The translations under genes and the position numbers were made by a program. Under the pieces are notes generated by a model, which had not been told where the DNA came from, ran no database searches, and saw only the letters and a program-made list of their open reading frames with translations. From the NCBI GenBank assembly GCA_025981625.1, contig JAICXF010000070.1, forward strand, positions 1 to 7,853: a DNA stretch of 7,853 nucleotides. The letters are read 5' to 3'. This DNA is from Sphingomonas sp. (lineage in GTDB: Bacteria > Pseudomonadota > Alphaproteobacteria > Sphingomonadales > Sphingomonadaceae). Shown in pieces: positions 1-6,195 of this stretch. Numbering within the stretch: position 1 is the first letter of the stretch; every line of letters begins with the position of its first letter.

Positions 1-525
1 CATCCACCATTCGGCCATGCTCTCGCCGGGGTGCTGGCGCGCGTACAGCCACACGTTGAGCTTGCCCTCGCCGATCTTGAGGCAATCGATGTCCTGCCCG
101 TCGAGGCTCTTGCCGAGCGACGCGTAACCGACGCCGGGCAGCCCCGCCGTTTGGGTCACGAGGTCGTGGTGCCGCTCCATCGAGTAAGGCGCGAAATAAG
201 CGATCCACACCAGGTCCTGCGGCGGCGTCAGCTTCATCGTCAGCACGCCGTTCAAGTAACTGGTGTCGGCGATCCGAAGCCATTCCTCACGGTCGAGGCT
301 CATCACCCCTTTGTAGTCGGGCCAGCCATGCGGATAGGCCGACGCGGCGCAGTTCACGATCCGCAAGGTGACCTCGCGCCCGGCGGCGCCGGACAGCCGG
401 AAGTAGAACCACTGGTAGAAATCCGACATGTGGTCGCGCACGATCTCGAGATCGATCGTATCGCCGTCCTGCCTGACAACCCGGATGTTCCCCGCGTCGA
501 ACGAGCTTGAAATGGTGATGGTCAT
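1..525 (-). CDS. M14-family cytosolic zinc carboxypeptidase, N-terminal part (cut by window edge)
   Basis: Reading the minus strand from an ATG at 525 gives 175 open codons that run off the window at base 1. Residues 1 to about 150 look like the beta-rich N-terminal domain that precedes the catalytic domain in cytosolic M14 carboxypeptidases (for example DFYQWFYFRLSG at 35-46 and FAPYSMERHHDL at 111-122). The catalytic domain then begins with YARQHPGESMAEWW at 161-174, where His165 and Glu168 form the HxxE zinc-binding pair. The third zinc ligand and the catalytic Glu lie outside the window. There is no signal peptide, so it should act in the cytoplasm, removing C-terminal residues from peptides or proteins; the substrate is unknown. 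A weak purine-rich stretch (GAGAAA) lies a few bases upstream of the ATG. The gene is divergent from the glycosyltransferase, and nothing links it to the sulfation genes. The family call is firm; the true C-terminus is unseen. Confidence 0.87.
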   Translation of the reverse strand, partial: MTITISSSFDAGNIRVVRQDGDTIDLEIVRDHMSDFYQWFYFRLSGAAGREVTLRIVNCAASAYPHGWPDYKGVMSLDREEWLRIADTSYLNGVLTMKLTPPQDLVWIAYFAPYSMERHHDLVTQTAGLPGVGYASLGKSLDGQDIDCLKIGEGKLNVWLYARQHPGESMAEWWM

Positions 526-631
526 CTGCCGTATTTCTCGGGGCCGTTGAAACTCGCCGCGCTGATAGAGCGACGGTAATGATCAGGCAAACGGCGCTTG
601 CTGAGTGCAGGACGACCGGTAGTTAGGCACG

Positions 632-1591
632 ATGCCCAGCCTGGAGATTCATGTTCCGATTAGTCCGACACCATCGTTCCTGACGATGGTTCATATGTTC
701 GCCGAATCCATCCGGTCGTTCGGGGGGCGATTTTGCGATTCGAGGATCATTGTCAGTGTCGGCGAGGATATCGAGCCCTTCGACGTCGAGGCATCCCGGC
801 CGGAACTCAAAGGCTATGACCTGCAATGGCGCTGGGCTGACCGCGCATTTTTCCGGCAGCACGGCTATTTCGTGACGGGGCTCCGCCGATGGACGGAACC
901 GTTCGAGTGCGACTATGTCCTGATGGCGGATGCCGACACCCTCATCGTGAAGCCGTTCGATGACGTTACGGACTATCTGCGCACGCAGCGTTCGGTTGCA
1001 GGAGTGATCGCGACGAAGCCGCCGTTCAGTGCTCGCGGGAAGAGCGACGACGCGGTTCTCTGGCCGAAGCTTTATCGGGCAGCGGGTCTAACTCCGCCGT
1101 CGTTCGATTTCCCTATTCCCGGCCACGGCACTCATTATCCAGCCTCGGGTCTCGCCAAGGCTCCGGCCTACTATAACTTCGGGTTCGTCATCGGCACGAA
1201 TCAAGCGATGAACGCAATCCGGCAATCCTTCGAAGCGGATTGCCGGGTCGCCAACACCTTCATGCAGAGCGATTTGTTGGGCCAGGCCGCTCTGGGCCTT
1301 TCAATCAGGCGGCAGCAACTCGATGCGGCTGCCCTCCCGCCGCGTTACAATCTCTGGACACAAGGAAAGTATCTGACGAAATTCCCGGAAGAGACCGATG
1401 ACGCTCGAGTCCTGCATTATTTGAACGGCCCGTTCAGAAAGCATCACGACAATCATTCGATTGCCGATGTCCAGGACTGGATTGCGGCGCGGCGCGACTC
1501 TTCGGATGCGACGGAACGGCTGCTGGTGAGTGCGCTCAACATGGTGCTGGCGCGGATAGATGCGCGTGCCCAAGCGGGGAGTTTGGCTTGA
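632..1591 (+). CDS. putative GT8-like glycosyltransferase
   Basis: A 319-residue protein with the layout of a GT-A, GT8-like sugar transferase. Motifs in order: YVLMADADTLIVKPF (95-109) with a DxD metal/nucleotide-sugar site at Asp100-Asp102; YYNFGFVIGT (180-189), resembling the FNxG segment of GT8 enzymes; a QSD segment at 212-214; LPPRYN (235-240); and LHYLNG (261-266), resembling the C-terminal HxxG motif. It probably transfers a sugar from a nucleotide sugar to an unidentified acceptor in the cytoplasm; no signal peptide or membrane segment is visible. An in-frame TAG at 620-622 limits the start, so ATG 632 is the first usable codon; its ribosome site is weak (TTAGG). The next candidate, Met19, would remove the first strand of the fold. 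The sulfotransferase begins immediately after its stop, so the two are almost certainly co-transcribed. The donor sugar cannot be read from sequence, and the similarity to named GT families is by motif only. Confidence 0.72.
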   Translation: MPSLEIHVPISPTPSFLTMVHMFAESIRSFGGRFCDSRIIVSVGEDIEPFDVEASRPELKGYDLQWRWADRAFFRQHGYFVTGLRRWTEPFECDYVLMADADTLIVKPFDDVTDYLRTQRSVAGVIATKPPFSARGKSDDAVLWPKLYRAAGLTPPSFDFPIPGHGTHYPASGLAKAPAYYNFGFVIGTNQAMNAIRQSFEADCRVANTFMQSDLLGQAALGLSIRRQQLDAAALPPRYNLWTQGKYLTKFPEETDDARVLHYLNGPFRKHHDNHSIADVQDWIAARRDSSDATERLLVSALNMVLARIDARAQAGSLA

Positions 1592-2371
1592 ATGAATGCC
1601 AAGCGAGTCGGCATTTTCGTTGGCGGCGTGCAGAAGTGCGGGACGACGAGTCTTCACAGTTACTTGAGGGAGCACCCCCGTTTGATGGCGCCGCGCAAGA
1701 AAGAAACGCATTTTTTCGACAACGAGAGCATCAATTGGGATCAGCCGGACTATGAACGTGACTTTCACCGGCGCTTTTATCCCGATTGGCAAGCGGACGC
1801 CCTCGCCTATGATGCCACTCCGATCACGATCTTCTGGCCGCCCTCGATTGCACGAATTATCGATTACAATCCGGCGGCCAAATTCATCTTTCTGTTCAGG
1901 GATCCGGTGGAGCGGGCATTCTCCCACTGGCGCATGGAGTTCGCCCGACAAGCCGAGACTCTTCCCTTTGCAGCGGCAATCCGGGAGGGGCGCCAGCGGC
2001 TGGATGGAGTGGCTAAGCTGGATCCAGACTGGCGGGTCTATTCGTACGTTGAGCGAGGGCTCTATGCCGAGCAACTCGAGCGCGTGTTCGAACGAGTGCC
2101 CAGGGAGCAGGTGCTCGCACTATCGTCGACCGAGCTCGCGAGCGCCCCGACCGCTGCCCTGGCGAAAATCTCAGCCTTTCTTTCGATCGGGGCTTTCCCA
2201 GACAGCGGTGCCAGACGCGTCTTCGTGGGTGGTCCGACCGAGCGCGAGGTGACACAAGGCGATGTGGACTATCTCTCCGATATCTTTGCCGCCGATGCGC
2301 AGCGATTCTCGGAGATGACCGCGCTCGACACATCGGAGTGGCTGGTTTGCACCAGGACTAGGCGGCCGTGA
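1592..2371 (+). CDS. PAPS-dependent sulfotransferase domain protein
   Basis: A 259-residue soluble protein of the sulfotransferase P-loop fold. The 5'-phosphosulfate loop is GGVQKCGTTSL at residues 11-21 (Lys15, Gly17, Thr18, Thr19). KKETHFFDN at 36-44 matches the conserved K-E-HFF region of bacterial and NDST/heparan-type sulfotransferases. The 3'-phosphate-binding segment is KFIFLFRDPVERAFSHW at 97-113 (Arg103, Ser111). The family moves sulfate from PAPS to a hydroxyl or amino group, often on a carbohydrate. Length is normal for single-domain bacterial members. The ATG directly follows the TGA of the glycosyltransferase gene (stop 1589-1591), with a GGGGAG ribosome site inside the end of that gene. 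Its own TGA is overlapped by the sulfatase start. The obvious inference is that it sulfates the product of the adjacent glycosyltransferase, but the acceptor is not shown. Base composition is locally lower in GC than in the ABC gene downstream (28 of 60 bases in 1681-1740). Confidence 0.88.
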   Translation: MNAKRVGIFVGGVQKCGTTSLHSYLREHPRLMAPRKKETHFFDNESINWDQPDYERDFHRRFYPDWQADALAYDATPITIFWPPSIARIIDYNPAAKFIFLFRDPVERAFSHWRMEFARQAETLPFAAAIREGRQRLDGVAKLDPDWRVYSYVERGLYAEQLERVFERVPREQVLALSSTELASAPTAALAKISAFLSIGAFPDSGARRVFVGGPTEREVTQGDVDYLSDIFAADAQRFSEMTALDTSEWLVCTRTRRP

Positions 2372-3741
2372 CCGCTAAACGCCCCAACATTCTCATGATC
2401 GTGTGCGACGATCTCAATGCCTGGATCGGAGCCCTCGGTCGTCATCCGCAGGTGAAGACGCCAGCGATCGACGCGCTTGCGGCGCGCGGCACGCTCTTCA
2501 CCAAGGCCTACTGCAACGCGCCTTATTGCAATGCGAGCCGGATCAGCGCGCTGACCGGCCGGCTTCCCTCGACCACAGGCGTTTACGAACAGGAACCCTT
2601 CTGGCCAGATCCCGGTCGCCCGACGACCTGCGTGGAGGCCTTGCGTTCACATGGATATTACGCGTTTGGCGCTGGCAAGGTGTTCCATGGCAAGTTCGAC
2701 TACCGAGCCGCCACGCGCGAGGCGGCGACCAGCGCCGATTGGCGCGACACCCAGCATCGGGCCGCGATCTGGGACGACTTCAGGCCGCTGAATCCGGAGC
2801 CGCTACCGGCGAACCGACCACTGAACCGCCTCGTCGATTTCGACAACTTCGCCGACGTCTCGTCCAAATATTACCTGTTCGACTGGGGTGCATTCCCGGA
2901 CTCGATCGAAGACCAGATGCCGGACAGCATCACTGCCTCAGCGGTGGAGGAGTTTCTAGCCGCTCCGCCGAAGGAGCCGTTCTTTTGCGCTGCCGGCATC
3001 TACAAGCCGCACTTGCCATGGCACGTGCCGCAGCGGTTCTTCGATCTTTACCCGCTCCGCGATATTGTTCTGCCGCTGGTCAAGGAAGACGACCTTGACG
3101 ACGTGCCGCCGATCGCGCGCGAATGGGCCCTCAATCCAGCAGACCACGAACTGGTCACCAGCCATGGCCAGTGGCATCACGCAGTTCAGGGCTACCTCGC
3201 GGCGATTTCCTATTGTGACCACATCGTCGGGAGGATCATCGACGCGCTTCAGCGTTCGCCGGACCGGGATAATACGATCATCGTGCTGTGGGGCGACAAC
3301 GGGTTCCACCTCGGCGAGAAGCTCCATTGGCGCAAATTCGCCCTGTGGGAAGAAGCGACGCGAGTGCCGCTGATCATTGTTCCCCCGAGCGGTACAAAAT
3401 GTCCGCCGCGCATTTCGCAGCCGGTGAGCCTCGTCGACCTGATGCCGACGCTCATGGACCTGCTCGGCCTGCCCAAATCAAACGAAGATGACGGCACCTC
3501 CCTTGCCGGCCTGATGAGCGCGACACCCACTGGCCAGTCGGGCCCCCCTTGCGCGATATCGACCTGGGGCCGGGGCAATCACTCGGTCCGTCGCGGACAC
3601 TGGCGATTCACGCGCTATTCCGACGGCACCCACGAACTGTACGATCACTCGGCCGATGCTTACGAGTGGACCAATCTTGCCCCAGACCCGCGTTTCTCGG
3701 CCAAGATCAGGCAGCTTGAAACATTTCTGCCGAAAGACTGA
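2368..3741 (+). CDS. type I sulfatase, iduronate-2-sulfatase-like, apparently cytosolic
   Basis: A 457-residue member of the alkaline phosphatase/sulfatase superfamily that hydrolyses sulfate esters. The N-terminus RPNILMIVCDDLN (5-17) supplies the metal-binding Asp pair (14, 15). CNASR at 54-58 fits the C-x-[P/A]-S-R signature, so Cys54 should be converted to formylglycine; ALTGRLPSTTGVY follows. Other active-site segments are GAGKVFHG (101-108), GIYKPHLPWHVP (210-221), LWGDNGFHLGEK (307-318; Asp310 and Asn311 metal ligands) and HWRKF (320-324). The C-terminal THELYDHSADAYEWTNLA (421-438) is the usual end of iduronate-2-sulfatase-like proteins. The start is GTG: an in-frame TAG at 2359-2361 excludes anything earlier, and AGGAC lies upstream. 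The GTGA at 2368-2371 overlaps the sulfotransferase stop, indicating translational coupling. There is no signal peptide or lipobox, which is unusual for a sulfatase acting on polysaccharide. A formylglycine-generating enzyme must be encoded elsewhere. The substrate is unknown. Confidence 0.9.
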   Translation: MTAKRPNILMIVCDDLNAWIGALGRHPQVKTPAIDALAARGTLFTKAYCNAPYCNASRISALTGRLPSTTGVYEQEPFWPDPGRPTTCVEALRSHGYYAFGAGKVFHGKFDYRAATREAATSADWRDTQHRAAIWDDFRPLNPEPLPANRPLNRLVDFDNFADVSSKYYLFDWGAFPDSIEDQMPDSITASAVEEFLAAPPKEPFFCAAGIYKPHLPWHVPQRFFDLYPLRDIVLPLVKEDDLDDVPPIAREWALNPADHELVTSHGQWHHAVQGYLAAISYCDHIVGRIIDALQRSPDRDNTIIVLWGDNGFHLGEKLHWRKFALWEEATRVPLIIVPPSGTKCPPRISQPVSLVDLMPTLMDLLGLPKSNEDDGTSLAGLMSATPTGQSGPPCAISTWGRGNHSVRRGHWRFTRYSDGTHELYDHSADAYEWTNLAPDPRFSAKIRQLETFLPKD

Positions 3742-3786
3742 CGAACGCTGCTGGAATTGCCTTGGCGCCTTCGCTAGCGCCTCGCC

Positions 3787-4779
3787 ATGACCAATCCAGC
3801 AGTGCTCGTCACCGGCGGTGCCGGCTACATCGGAAGTCACGCCGTGCTCGCGCTCAGAGACGCGGGCTGGCGGGTTGCGGTGATTGACGATTTGTCGAAC
3901 GGCTCGCGCGAGGTCGTGCCCGAGGGCGTTCCCTTCTACCAAGGCTCGATCGCCGAACGGGTGCTGGTCGACAGCATCATCGACCAGCTCGGGATCGGCG
4001 CGATCATGCATTTCGCGGGCTCGATCGTGGTTCCGGAATCGGTCGAGCACCCGCTCGATTATTATGCCAACAACACGCTCGCCAGCCATGCGCTGATCGC
4101 GGCCGCGGTGGCCGCGGGGATCCAGCACATCCTCTTTTCGTCGACGGCGGCGGTGTACGGCGCGCCCGAGCGCGTGCCGATCGTCGAGGAAGCACCGAAG
4201 GTCCCGATCAATCCGTATGGCGCCTCGAAGCTGATGACCGAGCGGATGCTCGAGGATTGCTCGGCGGCATACGGGTTCAACTACGGGGCGCTGCGTTATT
4301 TCAACGTCGCCGGCGCCGATCCGAAGGGCCGCACAGGGCAAATGGGCAAAGGCTCGACGCACCTGATCAAGGTCGCGGTCGAGGCGGCCGTCGGTAAACG
4401 GGATCATGTCGCCGTCTTCGGAGATGATTATCGGACGCCGGACGGCACCTGCATTCGGGATTATATCCACGTCAGCGATCTCGCCGCCGCGCACGTCGCC
4501 GCGCTGGAGTGGCTGACCGAGCATCCAGGCGAAAACCTCGTGATCAACTGCGGCTACGGGAATGGCCTGTCGGTGTTGGAGGTGCTCGACACGGTGGATC
4601 GCGTGAACGGCGCGCCAGTGAAGCGCTCGGTCGAGGGCCGGCGTGCAGGCGATCCACCAGCGCTGGTGGCAGGCAACCAGCGCCTCCTTGACACGCTTGG
4701 CTGGCGACCCGCCCATGCGGAGATCGACGGGATCGTCAAAGATGCCCTGGCCTGGGAAAGGAAGCTGATCGCGCGCTAG
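3787..4779 (+). CDS. galE: UDP-glucose 4-epimerase
   Basis: A 330-residue extended short-chain dehydrogenase/reductase, close to the usual GalE length of about 338. It interconverts UDP-glucose and UDP-galactose using bound NAD in the cytoplasm, feeding surface polysaccharide synthesis and galactose use. TGGAGYIGSH at 9-18 is the NAD-binding loop; FSSTAAVYG at 117-125 holds the catalytic Ser/Thr; YGASK at 144-148 gives the Tyr144-Lys148 pair; RYFNVAGADP (170-179) and RTPDGTCIRDYIHVSDL (216-232) are typical GalE substrate-binding segments. ATG 3787 places the Rossmann loop at the normal distance from the N-terminus, although no good ribosome site is visible before it. It follows the sulfatase by 45 bases on the same strand and may share its transcript or have its own promoter. 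Related 4-epimerases for UDP-GlcNAc or uronic acids share these motifs, so substrate preference is less sure than the family. Confidence 0.93.
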   Translation: MTNPAVLVTGGAGYIGSHAVLALRDAGWRVAVIDDLSNGSREVVPEGVPFYQGSIAERVLVDSIIDQLGIGAIMHFAGSIVVPESVEHPLDYYANNTLASHALIAAAVAAGIQHILFSSTAAVYGAPERVPIVEEAPKVPINPYGASKLMTERMLEDCSAAYGFNYGALRYFNVAGADPKGRTGQMGKGSTHLIKVAVEAAVGKRDHVAVFGDDYRTPDGTCIRDYIHVSDLAAAHVAALEWLTEHPGENLVINCGYGNGLSVLEVLDTVDRVNGAPVKRSVEGRRAGDPPALVAGNQRLLDTLGWRPAHAEIDGIVKDALAWERKLIAR

Positions 4780-4790
4780 CCGAGTCTAGC
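4775..4790. terminator. small inverted repeat spanning both convergent stop codons (weak terminator candidate)
   Basis: GCTAG at 4775-4779 and CTAGC at 4786-4790 form a perfect 5-bp stem with a 6-base loop. Each arm contains one of the two facing TAG stop codons (galE on plus, channel on minus). A TTT follows on the plus strand. The stem is short and AT/GC mixed, so a working terminator is doubtful. It is recorded because no other terminator-like structure lies between these convergent genes. Confidence 0.2.
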
Positions 4791-5811
4791 TTTGGCGGAT
4801 CAGGACCGTGGTCGGCTTCCCCAAATGATCGGCAAGCGCATCGACGCAGCTCATGTGCTCGTCGCGCTGCTCGGCCATGGCGGAAATGTCCGCCGGCGAG
4901 CGCAGCGGGTAGCCGCTGCTGCCCAGCCGCTGCCGGACCTGCTCCAGCTGGGCGACGGGGGTTTCTGATGCTTTCGGCTTGACGTTGATCATCAACGCAA
5001 GTTCCCGCGCCATTCGCGCCCCTTCTTCGCGAAGCAGCACGGCGGGGCCGTAAAGACGGTCGTCCTCGATCAAATGCTCCGCAATGAGAGCGAGGTCGAG
5101 GATGGCGCCCAATGCGCCGGGCCAGCCGGCGCCGGTTCCGATCGACTGGAAATAGATCAGCGACGGATGCGATGTATGGCTTTGCCGGACGGTGGCGCAC
5201 CAGGTCCGCGATTCTTCGAGCACCTGCGGCAATGCGTCGGCGTTGCGGAGCGCGGCGAACCGCTCCAGCAGGGTCAGCGCCGAAGGAGGCTGTCCCGCGG
5301 ACGTGCTGAGCTTTATGATTCCGGTGTCCCGCCGGGCAATGCTGCCCTGCACCTCGAGCAGGTAGGTCACGGCCATGGTCATGACGGCAAGTCCGCAGAA
5401 CCCCGCGGCGAGCACGACCCATCGCCCGAATCCCGCCGGATTGGCCTGGCTCAGCCCCACTGTGACCAGCGAGCTTCCAACCAGATAGACGGCGTCGCCA
5501 AAGGCCTTCAGCGGGGGCTGGAAATCGGACCGGAATGCGTACGTCATCAATCCGAACGCGATTGCCAGCAGCGCCATCCAGATGACGAAGCAGGAGACCA
5601 GCACGAACGGCGCAAAGGCCATCGACAGCCCGCGGCGACGCCCGCGCGCCTGCTTCCAGACGGGCAGAAAGACGAGCACCAGCCGGTGCGCCACTTTCAA
5701 CGACGCCCGGCTCCCGCCCGGCACCACCACCGTCTCGAAAACGTCCTTGAGGACCATGGCGGCGAGCACCGCGCCAAGGATGAAAAAAAGGATGTTCAGG
5801 ACCATTCGCAT
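4786..5811 (-). CDS. two-helix ion-channel-like membrane protein (Ion_trans_2 type) with non-canonical filter
   Basis: A 341-residue protein of the potassium-channel-like family that has a small pore module and a long soluble C-terminus. Hydrophobic segments lie at about 5-29, 65-92 and 130-152. Between the last two is a re-entrant pore region, DAVYLVGSSLVTVGLSQANP (106-125). The filter reads TVGLSQ (117-122), where potassium channels have TVGYGD or TLGFGD. The C-terminal part, starting RRDTGIIKLSTSAGQPPSALTLLERF (160-185), has the layout seen in bacterial proteins annotated as potassium channel family, with a helical domain of unknown role. It probably sits in the inner membrane; ion selectivity is uncertain because of the filter. 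ATG 5811 is the longest start, and an in-frame ATG at 5805 (Met3) is equally possible; neither has a strong ribosome site. It converges on galE with a 6-base gap and diverges from the bL36 gene. Confidence 0.7.
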   Translation of the reverse strand: MRMVLNILFFILGAVLAAMVLKDVFETVVVPGGSRASLKVAHRLVLVFLPVWKQARGRRRGLSMAFAPFVLVSCFVIWMALLAIAFGLMTYAFRSDFQPPLKAFGDAVYLVGSSLVTVGLSQANPAGFGRWVVLAAGFCGLAVMTMAVTYLLEVQGSIARRDTGIIKLSTSAGQPPSALTLLERFAALRNADALPQVLEESRTWCATVRQSHTSHPSLIYFQSIGTGAGWPGALGAILDLALIAEHLIEDDRLYGPAVLLREEGARMARELALMINVKPKASETPVAQLEQVRQRLGSSGYPLRSPADISAMAEQRDEHMSCVDALADHLGKPTTVLIRQS

Positions 5812-5846
5812 CGAAACGGCGGATGGCTCACAAAAGTGCCCTGCTG

Positions 5847-5875
5847 TTGACTTGAGCGCGCCCGCTCTCTAGGGG
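5847..5875 (+). promoter_or_regulatory. putative sigma-70-type promoter for the bL36 gene
   Basis: TTGACT at 5847-5852 is a near-consensus -35 element. Seventeen bases later, around 5869-5875, is CTAGGGG, a poor match to the E. coli -10 but acceptable for GC-rich alphaproteobacteria. Transcription would begin near 5882, giving a leader of about 60 bases before the bL36 start. The spacer contains a perfect 5-bp inverted repeat, GAGCG (5854-5858) and CGCTC (5863-5867). Assignment is by pattern only. Confidence 0.5.
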
Positions 5876-5882
5876 AGCCGCC

Positions 5883-5896
5883 GGTCTTTCCAGACC
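5883..5896 (+). other. short hairpin in the bL36 leader
   Basis: GGTCT (5883-5887) pairs perfectly with AGACC (5892-5896) around a TTCC tetraloop, right at the predicted 5' end of the bL36 transcript. It could stabilise the RNA or be chance; five base pairs is little. No known riboswitch or r-protein autoregulatory structure is recognised. Confidence 0.25.
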
Positions 5897-5941
5897 AATC
5901 CGACAAACCGAAGCAAAGAACAACGAGGCAGGCGCCCGGCC

Positions 5942-6067
5942 ATGAAGATTCGCAATTCATTGAAGTCGCTCAAATCGCGCCACCGGGACTGCCGCGTCAT
6001 CCGCCGCCGTGGCCGGACCTACGTCATCAACAAGACGAACCGGCGCTTCAAAGCCCGGCAAGGCTAA
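5942..6067 (+). CDS. rpmJ: 50S ribosomal protein bL36, cysteine-poor (zinc-independent) type
   Basis: A 41-codon gene beginning [17 protein letters not shown] and ending RRFKARQG. It is highly basic and aligns by eye with the C-minus (YkgO-like) form of bL36 common in alphaproteobacteria. bL36 is a small component of the large ribosomal subunit. The classical form carries a CxxC...C...H zinc ribbon; here only Cys17 remains and the other ligands are absent, so zinc binding is not expected. The GAGG at 5925-5928 is about 13 bases before the ATG, a long but possible ribosome site. The gene stands alone, away from the main ribosomal protein operons, with its own likely promoter upstream, as is usual for this paralogue. 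The short length and strong match leave little doubt. Confidence 0.95.
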   Translation: MKIRNSLKSLKSRHRDCRVIRRRGRTYVINKTNRRFKARQG

Positions 6068-6081
6068 GGTCGAGCGACCTT
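6066..6081 (+). terminator. hairpin at the end of the bL36 gene
   Basis: AAGGTC (6066-6071) and GACCTT (6076-6081) form a perfect 6-bp stem with a GAGC loop, extendable by one more G-C pair with a 2-base loop. It begins inside the bL36 TAA stop. No T-run follows (the next bases are GGGCTTGC), so it is at best a weak terminator or an RNA 3'-end stabiliser. If it does not terminate, the ABC gene downstream would be read from the bL36 promoter. Confidence 0.35.
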
Positions 6082-6195
6082 GGGCTTGCTAGCTCGTCAG
6101 GGCTAACACCCACGCTGGCTGCCCCCGGCCTCGGCGGGCTCCTCCGCGACTACCGACGCTTCGCGGGGGCACGCCTGTGGCTCGCGCTCAGCCTG

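Noticed and set aside
31..510. Plus-strand open frame of 159 codons
   Set aside because: It lies opposite the M14 carboxypeptidase, whose minus-strand reading has clear domain motifs including HPGE. The plus-strand product is rich in Arg, His, Val and Pro with no motif, as expected of an antisense shadow.
526..631. Possible promoter between the divergent M14 peptidase and glycosyltransferase genes (TTGAAA at 547-552)
   Set aside because: No acceptable -10 lies 16-18 bases downstream; GATAGA is too close (11 bases) and TAATGA too far (24 bases). A promoter must be in or near this 106-base region, but I cannot place it.
1301..2074. Minus-strand open frame of 257 codons
   Set aside because: It spans the junction of the glycosyltransferase and sulfotransferase genes and shows no recognisable domain; the opposite strand explains the coding signal.
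3764..3781. GGCGC/GCGCC inverted repeat between the sulfatase gene and galE as a terminator
   Set aside because: The stem has only 5 bp with an 8-base loop, no T-run follows, and it would sit on the galE ribosome-binding region; a chance GC-rich repeat is as likely.
3478..4716. Long minus-strand open frame of 412 codons
   Set aside because: It is opposite galE and the sulfatase end, both with unmistakable motifs. Its product is low-complexity Arg/His/Asp-rich sequence and crosses two real genes, typical of GC-rich antisense frames.
5074..5850. Plus-strand open frame of 258 codons opposite the channel gene
   Set aside because: The minus strand encodes membrane helices and a pore loop; the plus product is a His/Arg/Gln/Glu-rich shadow without motifs.
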